Shown here in pieces: positions 43,201-52,200 of a stretch of DNA of 64,000 nucleotides. Origin of the DNA: Megalobrama amblycephala (Eukaryota > Chordata > Actinopteri > Cypriniformes > Xenocyprididae). A program made the translations under genes and the position numbers. Every line of letters starts with the position of its first letter. Position 1 is the stretch's first letter. Below the pieces are notes generated by a model. It saw only the letters and a program-made list of their open reading frames with translations, did no database searches and was not told where the DNA came from. The stretch is taken from NCBI RefSeq assembly GCF_018812025.1, contig NC_063054.1, positions 33,342,065 through 33,406,064 on the forward strand, given 5' to 3'.

Positions 43201-46200
43201 AGAATCCCCCTCAAACACTGAAATACATAAAACAACCCACTAAATGCAAACATTTTATAGTGAAAATGCACATTATAGCATAAGTTACATAATTATGCAT
43301 TCAATATTAAAGCAATAAGCCACTTGAGGCCACCTGAACTAGTGGATTACAATTTTGTTAATTGAAATAAAACTGAAATAAAATAAAATATAAATAATAG
43401 ATGAAAAACTTAGAAAAAATTAGAAATATCGCCTTGGCAACTAACTGAAATAAGTTTAAAGGTGAAGTATGTAAGATTATTTGTGTTGAAATACATTCTC
43501 TCAACCCAATTCACTGGTCATTGACTACTATTAGTATGCCATTTATGGATTTATCACCCCCAAAAGTGTAAACATTGAGCCCTTCAGGCATCATCTAAAC
43601 ACTGAGAGCAATCTGCTCAGGTCTGTCAGTGTCTTTCCAGCTCAACCAATAGCATGAGTTTGGGGCGTGGCTACTGCAGCAGGCGAAGCCAGAGGGAGTT
43701 TAGCAGCTATAGGACCAAATTTTGCTGTATTTAGACCTTCAAAGATTAAACAGGTCATGGACATGTCAAAGAGAACGCGTGCGAATTATCATTGATATTA
43801 CAATTAATAACAAACAACATACAAACAAATAACTCAGTACATAAATCAATAAATAAATATTATTGTCATTATTGGAAGTAAATATTTCCCTAGTATTTCA
43901 CTATATGCTATAGTATAAAAAATAATAATTTCAAATACCTAAAGGATGAAACATAAAAAAAAAACGTTTGTACCTTAGGGTACTGCCCCAGTGACAGCGC
44001 CATACCTTTTTTTCTGACAGTGTGCAGACTATGGGGGAATACTGTGTGATCAATACCAGTGAAAGGTGGCTATAACCCAATAATAAGACCTCTAAAATGC
44101 CTCACCACTATCCTTATGGCCAGGTGAGACAGGATATAAAACGCATCTCCTGTGTCTTCTGAAACTAGATTTATTAAGCTTTGGTATGCACTTAATGTAG
44201 TTTACTCCCTCATAAAAGATCTGGAAACTGGCTATCTGTTTTCATTTCACTGAAAGCAATTTTTATGTTGCTGTCAGGACTACTCAAAGCTCAGGGGCCA
44301 CAAAACAGGTTCCATTTTAGATTCAATAGGCCACACACCTAATTTCACAGTAATTCTTAATCAACACATCACAAAAAAGTTGGGACAAGGCCATGTTTAC
44401 CACAGTGTGGCATCCCCTCTTCTTCTTATAACAGTCTGCAAATGTCTGGGGACTGAGACGACAAGTTGCTCAAGTTTAGGAATAGGAATGTTGTCCCATT
44501 CTTGTCTAATACAGGCTTCTAGTTGCTCAACTGTCTTAGGTCTTCTTTGTCGCATCTTTCTCTTTATGATGCACCAAATGTTTTCTATGGGTGAAAGATC
44601 TGGACTGCAGGCTGGCCATTTCAGTACCCGGATCCTTCTTCTATGCAGCCATGATGTTGTAATTGATGCAGTATGTGGTCTGGCATTGTCATGTTGTAAA
44701 ATGCAAGGTCTTCCCTGAAAGAGACGACGTCTGGATGGGAGCATATGTTGTTCTAGAACTTGGATATACCTTTCAGCATTGATGGTGCCTTTCCAGATGT
44801 GTAAGCTGCCCATGCCACACGCACTCATGCAACCCCAAACCATCAGAGATGCAGGCTTCTGAACTGAGCGCTGATAACAACTTGGGTTGTCCTTGTCCTC
44901 TTTAGTCTGGATGACATGGCGTCCCAGTTTTCCAAAAAGAACTTCAAATTTTGATTCGTCTGACCACAGAACAGTTTTCCACTTTGCCACAGTCCATTTT
45001 AAATGAGCCTTGGCCCAGAGAAAACGCCTGCGCTTCTGGATCATGTTTAGATATGGCTTCTTTTTTGACGTATAGAGTTTTAGCCGGCAACGGCGAATGG
45101 CACGGTGGATTGTGTTCACCGACAAGTTTCTGGAAGTATTCCTGAGCCCATGTTGTGATTTCCATTACAGTAGCATTCCTGTATGTGATGCAGTGCCGTC
45201 TAAGGGCCTGAAGATCACGGGCATCCAGTATGGTTTTCCGGCCTTGACCCTTACGCACAGAGATTGTTCCAGATTCTCTGAATCTTTGGATAATATTATG
45301 CACTGTAGATGATGATAACTTCAAACTCTTTGCAATTTTTCTCTAAGAAACTCCTTTCTGATATTGCTCCACTATTTTTCGCCACAGCATTGGGGGAATT
45401 GGTGATCCTCTGCCCATCTTGACTTCTGAGAGACACTGCCACTCTGAGAGGCTCTTTTTATACCCAATCATGTTGCCAATTGACCTAATAAGTTGCAAAT
45501 GTACATTATATGTTATATGTACTTATATGTACATTAAACTTTTCCGGCCTCTTATTGCTACCTGTCCCAACCTTTTTGGAATGTGTAGCTCTCATGAAAT
45601 CCAAAATGAGCCAATATTTGGTATGACATTTCAAAATGTCTCACTTTCAACATTTGTGACCTGATCCAGCAAAATGAGTCACAGTGACCCAAATTTCAAA
45701 ATTGAGATTTTGGTATCAATGGAAAGATGAGACAATAAGCTTTAAAATGATATCCTAGTGAAAGTCATACCTTGAATGGTTTTAAAGATATACCCATTTT
45801 AATTATGGTCGTCTGCCCTCTTTTTCAAATTGAAAACCTGAGAAAATCACTTTTAAAGTTTTTTGCCCGTTTTTTTGTTGATATCTTTCAAAATCCATTG
45901 CATTTAAAGGGATAAACTATTTATTTTACAGCTTAATTTGACCAAAGACATTTTTATATATATATAAATGCTATTAAACCAGGCTGAAGCTCAAATATTT
46001 TGAAAGTATTTATTTGAATTAACCCTTTAAGTAAGACCTGAAGGCTTTTTTAGAGTTCTTTTTTTTTTTTTTTTTTCCTGAGCGACACACAAAAGTAAAG
46101 ACTCATAACTCCAAAACTCTAGCAAGGAGAGTCAAAAGGTAGGTATCATTAGGTAACATTTTAAATTTTAAGAAAATATAAATTACATTACATTTTGACA

Positions 46201-49200
46201 TTTTCTTTCCGAGAAACAGCTGATAAAAGACAAAAAATATATATAATTTAAAAAAAATAATTTTTCTTTTTTTATTTGACATGGAATAACTCAGGAACAC
46301 AATAAGATCGTTAAAAAAATTCTTTTTTGGTGATGCTCTCCTATATGTGTGCTGCATCTGGTTCAAATTTCATGGTGATATTATAAAGAATAGTTTGAAA
46401 AATTGTTGTTCATTTTTTCCGCAGCCAGGTGGCGCCAACGGGCGGTAAACTCCGGTTTAGAGGTGCTTCTCAGCACTCGTTAGGAGTTTTTCAAAATGGT
46501 TAGATGCATTAAAAAGATGAGATTCTAAGCTTTAAAATGATATCTATTTTGTGTTATTCCACGTTGGAAAACGAACATGGATGGGTCCGGGAACATTGGA
46601 TACACACTGCATCCCGGAGAGATGAGAGACATGTTTTTAGCCAAGTATGTTAAATCATTCCGTGAGTAATATCTTGTGATCAACGCAATATATTATATAT
46701 GATTTTGGATTCATTTTAATCTTGAGAATCTGCTTTAAATATTGATGTGCAATTTTTTATGATCTGTGCATTTTTCATGAAGTTATGAGCACGTGAAATA
46801 TACATACTTGTATTCAGTTAGCTGCTGTGCTATTTTTGTTGTAAACGCATATTTCTCAGACTCATTAGAGGGTGAAAACAACGCAACAGAAGCATGTTGG
46901 AGGCTTGATATGAAAGTTTAAAGTCTTTGGTTTTGTATGCAAAAAGAATTTTTGTGCTACCTATATGGATTCAATTTTTATTGGCTTTTAAATAGAGACA
47001 CGCAAATGAGAGTTTTATTTTATAAGGCGCGCTAGTCTGACAGGAGGATGGCTGGACCGATCGCGTGCCTGTCAGTCGAAAAGGGGCTTCCCATTGTTAA
47101 AAATCAGCGTTTAGGTCAGTGTGTTTACATTTCTAAGCTTTTTGATTGGTTCTATACAACGTGTAACACCATATTTGTAGAGCAGAGATAATGACGTTTC
47201 AGGGGATACCGGGAAATGCTCATAAGTGACAAGAGGAGTTGAGAAGTTCATTTCCAGCTAATTTAGTAAAACCATGTCAAATTTAATAGCCATGTAAATA
47301 CCTTTACTCAATTATCTGGACTACGAAACTTTGGGAGATTATTTTTGAAAGTCTGTTCTTTGAAATTAGCTTAAAAAAAAAAAAACGATTTTTTCATTGT
47401 TTTTCCACATTATCGGCCCGTATCTTAAAATAGAACGTTGCGACTTCCGACTCATTTCGCCAGATCGGGTCACATTTGATATGTTATCTATTAAGGTTGG
47501 GCGATGTCCCCTAAATTGGCAGTTGACGATGTTTACAGTAAAACATCGCGATGGACGATGATATCGTCGGGTGGGGGTGGGCGGGTCATTTTAATTATTT
47601 TTAATTTAAATACATATAAGTACAAACAAAACAATACATTTAAAGTTTGTAAAATACACACTGATGTATATAGAAGCGGCAATAAAAAATTCTTTCCATT
47701 ATAATTAGAGGACATGTTTTATTCATACCAGATACACATTGTGTAAGTAACTTTAAAGTTTACTCTATTCTTCCCCAGTTCACCGCTACTTACTTCGGGA
47801 GAATTGGATGAATTCACATGTTGTAAATCCAACAGAACCTGCGGCACAAACTAACATGGCGGCGCCCATAACGTGTATAGCTCAACTAACGCGATCATTA
47901 TAAAGGTGCTCATATTTGACAATCGGAATATCATATATTTTTTATAGTTAACAAATTTGTGAATATTTTGAATAAAAAAGGAAAACTGAAATAAAATTAG
48001 ATCAGTCATACAGCGCTGCGTTGTGTGACATGACAAGCGATGACGCGTCACCAAGGAAACAATAAAGTGATACGTTCTAAATAACGTTCGGCAGAATATT
48101 TTAAATTTACGTGCGAAAGGGTTATTTTATTTCCCAACTAATGACTCATCCGGGCTTTCCAATAGGTATGCCTGACACGGTATTTTCACAGACTAACACA
48201 CGTCACATCTCTGGCATAAACTACAGTATTTAAAATAGCATATATGCATTAGTTATATTCTGAATTTAATTTACAGAGCAATTCCTGCAAAGATTTTAGG
48301 TTTACTATAGTCTATAGAGAGTGTGTCGACTCGCAAGACTCGCAGCGGAGCGGGACGGGGGCGTGGCATCACATGTAGGTCAGCCATCACGATGGATGAT
48401 GATATCGTCCACAACCCTATTATCTATATTCTATTGTGAATAAAATATAAGTTTATGAGATTTGTAAATTATTGCATTCCTTTTTTATTCACAATTTGTA
48501 CAGTGTCCCAGCTTTTTTGGAATCGGGTTTGTATATAGTGCATACTAATGGTCATGAAGTAAATTCAAATTCAAATGCAGTACCTATTCAGACAGTATGC
48601 GATTTCGGACGCAGCACAAGGCATTACAGGTTCTCTTTAAAAACAAAAGACTTGCAAATAGTAATAGATTATAAATAAGTTTGGATGAGCCATGTTTAAA
48701 TATCTGATAAAAGAACAAGGATGGCCGGAAAGGGCAGCTCTGAAAGTCCCAGGTATCTTCACATTTCTTCCCCTTTAACCACAGTGAGTCATCAGTCCAT
48801 ATGCTCTCGGCCGGTGTGCTGTTGAGGATTGGCACACACAAGCCTTTTACCTACTGTGGCAGCTGCGGGATTTTCGCCTGTTCTTTCCGGCTGGATAAAA
48901 AGCAGTGCTTGATATCAGCAAAAAGCTACAGGAGGGAGCTGAGGTGGATCTTTTTGCCTGTTGGAGCGAGATATCAGATGGAGGAATCACACACTCATTT
49001 TAGTCTCTGAGGACGGAGAGGCGAGTGGTAAGACTGACGCTGTCTTTCTCCTCCGCAATGCTGTCAAGCCTATTAGCAGCAGAGGAGTGTTCCTCTGCCT
49101 GACTTCAAAAGAGCCCTGCTCAATATTGAGATGTTGGTGAGCAGAAAGAGAGTGAGAGATGGTGATGCAGTTGGTGTGAGATTATCACAGGGTGCCGCAC

Positions 49201-52200
49201 CACACGGAACCGCTGATGATAATTAAACACAAGTCAATAAATCGGCTCCTGGTGTCTGCACGTCTTTCTCAGACATGGTCCTCTGGAGCAGAAAGCTATT
49301 AAATGAGATTTCATAACCCTTCTGTTAGATCTCTACTCATTACATGAATGAAACATAGAACAAAAAAGGACAAGACATATTTTAATAGCAGGCCAACTGG
49401 GTAAAACTTACAACAATTACAATTGTTTTTGAATCTTTTATAAACGCATCAACATATGAATTACTGCTGTGTCTAATGTCACTATGCACAAACCATTAGT
49501 AATAATTCATGTCTATAATAACTGCTAACATGCCATGTAGGTTGAAGCATTACAAGGCTTTGACCCGTCAACTATCACCACTAAAATCAGGTTGCCCCAG
49601 GGGGATCATCCATGTAATAAGTGGCATGGTAAAAAGGAAAGAGCTTAAAAGACAAATTATCGCAAAATATACAAATTAAATGCCAATAAGAATAGTGGAA
49701 ATGTTAGGTTTTTTTTTATTTAAGGTTTTGTTAGTAGTTTGACATCAGATTAGAGTAAAAAATGTATGGTTTCTATGGCATACTGGGTCAATATAAACAG
49801 TTAACCTCTGTGTATATATTTCCTAATGGCATCAATGGTAAATAAACTAATTCCCTCCATTCCCAATCCATTGACGGCTGGTGGGCAAGGTTCATATTGC
49901 CAGGTGTGGCCCTGTCCTGGACAGTGGGGCACCAGTAATAGAGGTCAGTTGGCATTATTACACATAATGTGCTCAGAGACCAGCTGTGACATGGAGCAAT
50001 AAAATCCATTCCACAGTAGTTTGCTGAAATAAACAGCAAATCGAACAACAAGCGACTTTCAGAGCCAATTTCAACCAACCAAATTTAACAAAGAAAATAA
50101 ATGCCCAAGCATTCCGATCATAGCCGCAAGTTATAGTGAGTGCTTTGGGGGATTGCCCCACATTTTGTAATATTATAGTATAATATTTTATAAATAAATT
50201 AATAAATGTCTGTAATAATCAAATTTATATTATTATTTATATAAATAATTGGTTATTCTGTTAATTGTATTATTGAATCTTTTAATATAAAATTATAACA
50301 ATTAAAATATTAATTAAAATATATTTATTTAATATTTTGATATTTAAATATATACACATTTTATATGTATCTTTTACCATTTTTATGTAAATATTATTTA
50401 CATTTATTTAAACAAACAAATAAATATTGGCATGGAAGTACACAATTCTCTAGAATTTCACCGTATGCTCTAGTATAAAATTAACCATGATAAAAATCAC
50501 TAAAGCACAGTAATAAAAATAAAAATAATAATGATTATTATTGCCATTACTAGTAATAAAATAAATAAATAATTATTAACTTTTTTAATATTATTATTAT
50601 TTAGGTAATACAAATACATAAATATATTCACAAAAAATATCTTAACATTTATTCCATAATACTTTTCAAATATATGCCTATGCTATATATGTAATAATGT
50701 AAATGTTATAATACAAAGTGTCAGAATTTTTTTTATACTGGGGTCCCTGGGTCTGTAAAGGCTGAAAACTCATGATTATATATAATTATATGATGACTAT
50801 ACTAATTATAATCAAAACAGTAACAGGTCATATTTATTTCTGTGTCCATAATTAATACTCATGAGCTAAGCCTTTGCCATTTCATGGCATCACAACAACC
50901 CAGCCTGTGCCGCCCAACTGTTTCCACTACTTCTTAAAACTGTGAAGTAGAGCCTGTGATTCTGACTGATGCTGCATTTGGTGAGTCAATCTCGACTTAT
51001 CACCAGTTATTCAAGCAGTATATCCCTGCTGTCCCCGCTCGCAGCCTTCATCCTCAGGCCTGCGGTGTGGAGCCACTTCAGCCCAGCTCAAGGTAATCAT
51101 TTCCAGTCGGAGTGAGAGTTTCTCTCCCTTGGAGTCGTCAGGGGCCAGGTACTGGATAAAGCAGACATTACAGCCTGTGACAGCAAGCGCTCAGCCATTA
51201 CTAACCCACAGACAGGAGGGCCGAGAGTGGGCAGGTTATTCCAGGATATGGGAAAGGAAGAACCTGAGAGATGTGCTGTGGGCAGGGCTGGATATGTGGC
51301 AGATCTGCCTCACCACATCAAATCTATTGGGGGACAGAAAGAGGCTCTTGCATGAGGGCAAACGGAGCTAACGGACAATTTTACCAGTGGACAAATAGGC
51401 TGAAAGGATTAGAGTCAGCAATTGCTTGGTTGCCTCTGTATAAGGTAAGAGCTTCAACAGCAACTGAAGGTTGGAGTTGATGTGGTCTTATGTGGTCAGA
51501 CTGTGAAAAAACATCCACAATCCACAAAGACTGAAAACTTATACTCGCTAAGCACCCGATACAAATAAAAATGCCTTTGGTTACTCATCAGTAGCCAGTG
51601 ATTTTACAAAGAAACTGCAACATAATACATGGTTAAAGACAAACTGTAACAATATAGTCTGATGCTTGCTGATGTAAGAAACACAAGCAATTTAATTCAA
51701 AGCCATACAAACAGTCTACTAAAGAACCAACAGAAACAGATTTTAATACCCCAGGTGTAAAAGTTGCTGTTGTAAAAGTTGATAAATAATCATACTGTCA
51801 TAAGGACAAAAATATAAAGGTATAATTATAATGAAATAGAAACAGTGTTGGGAAAAATTATCTAAAGTGATTTATTATTTATTATACTTTATTAGAATGG
51901 TTAAATTGGATCGTCAAAGGTTAAATAATTGCACGTATTGCACATAATTTTACTCATTCTAGCAGATTTTGTGCTCACGGCCACAGTGCGCGCACATAAA
52001 GCCGCCTCTCAGTACTAAATTGATTTGGTTTTCACTGCTTATTGGGCTTAAACAGTCAAATGCACAAAATAATGTAAAAATGCCGACCTTGGCGAGTGTA
52101 TTTACCTAAACACAGTTAAGTTTTAAGTGAACAAAAACAGTTGAGAAAGAAAGCGCATACTGTATGTAACAGTATAATGGATCCGTGCTTCAGGTCTTAA

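Larger units (their letters stand above)
44369..48531 (-). mobile_element. Tc1/mariner element split by two later insertions
   Basis: The left part (44369-45656) holds the transposase and an internal pair acaaaaaagttgggacaagg / cctgtcccaacctttttgga. The right end ttttttggaatcgggtttg is reached only at 48531, followed by TA. Removing 45657-47472 and 47492-48419 leaves a continuous Tc1 3' part. The left terminus beyond 44369 is diverged or truncated. Confidence 0.88.

Noticed and set aside
44380..44718. 112-aa plus-strand frame
   Set aside because: Antisense shadow of the Tc1 transposase.
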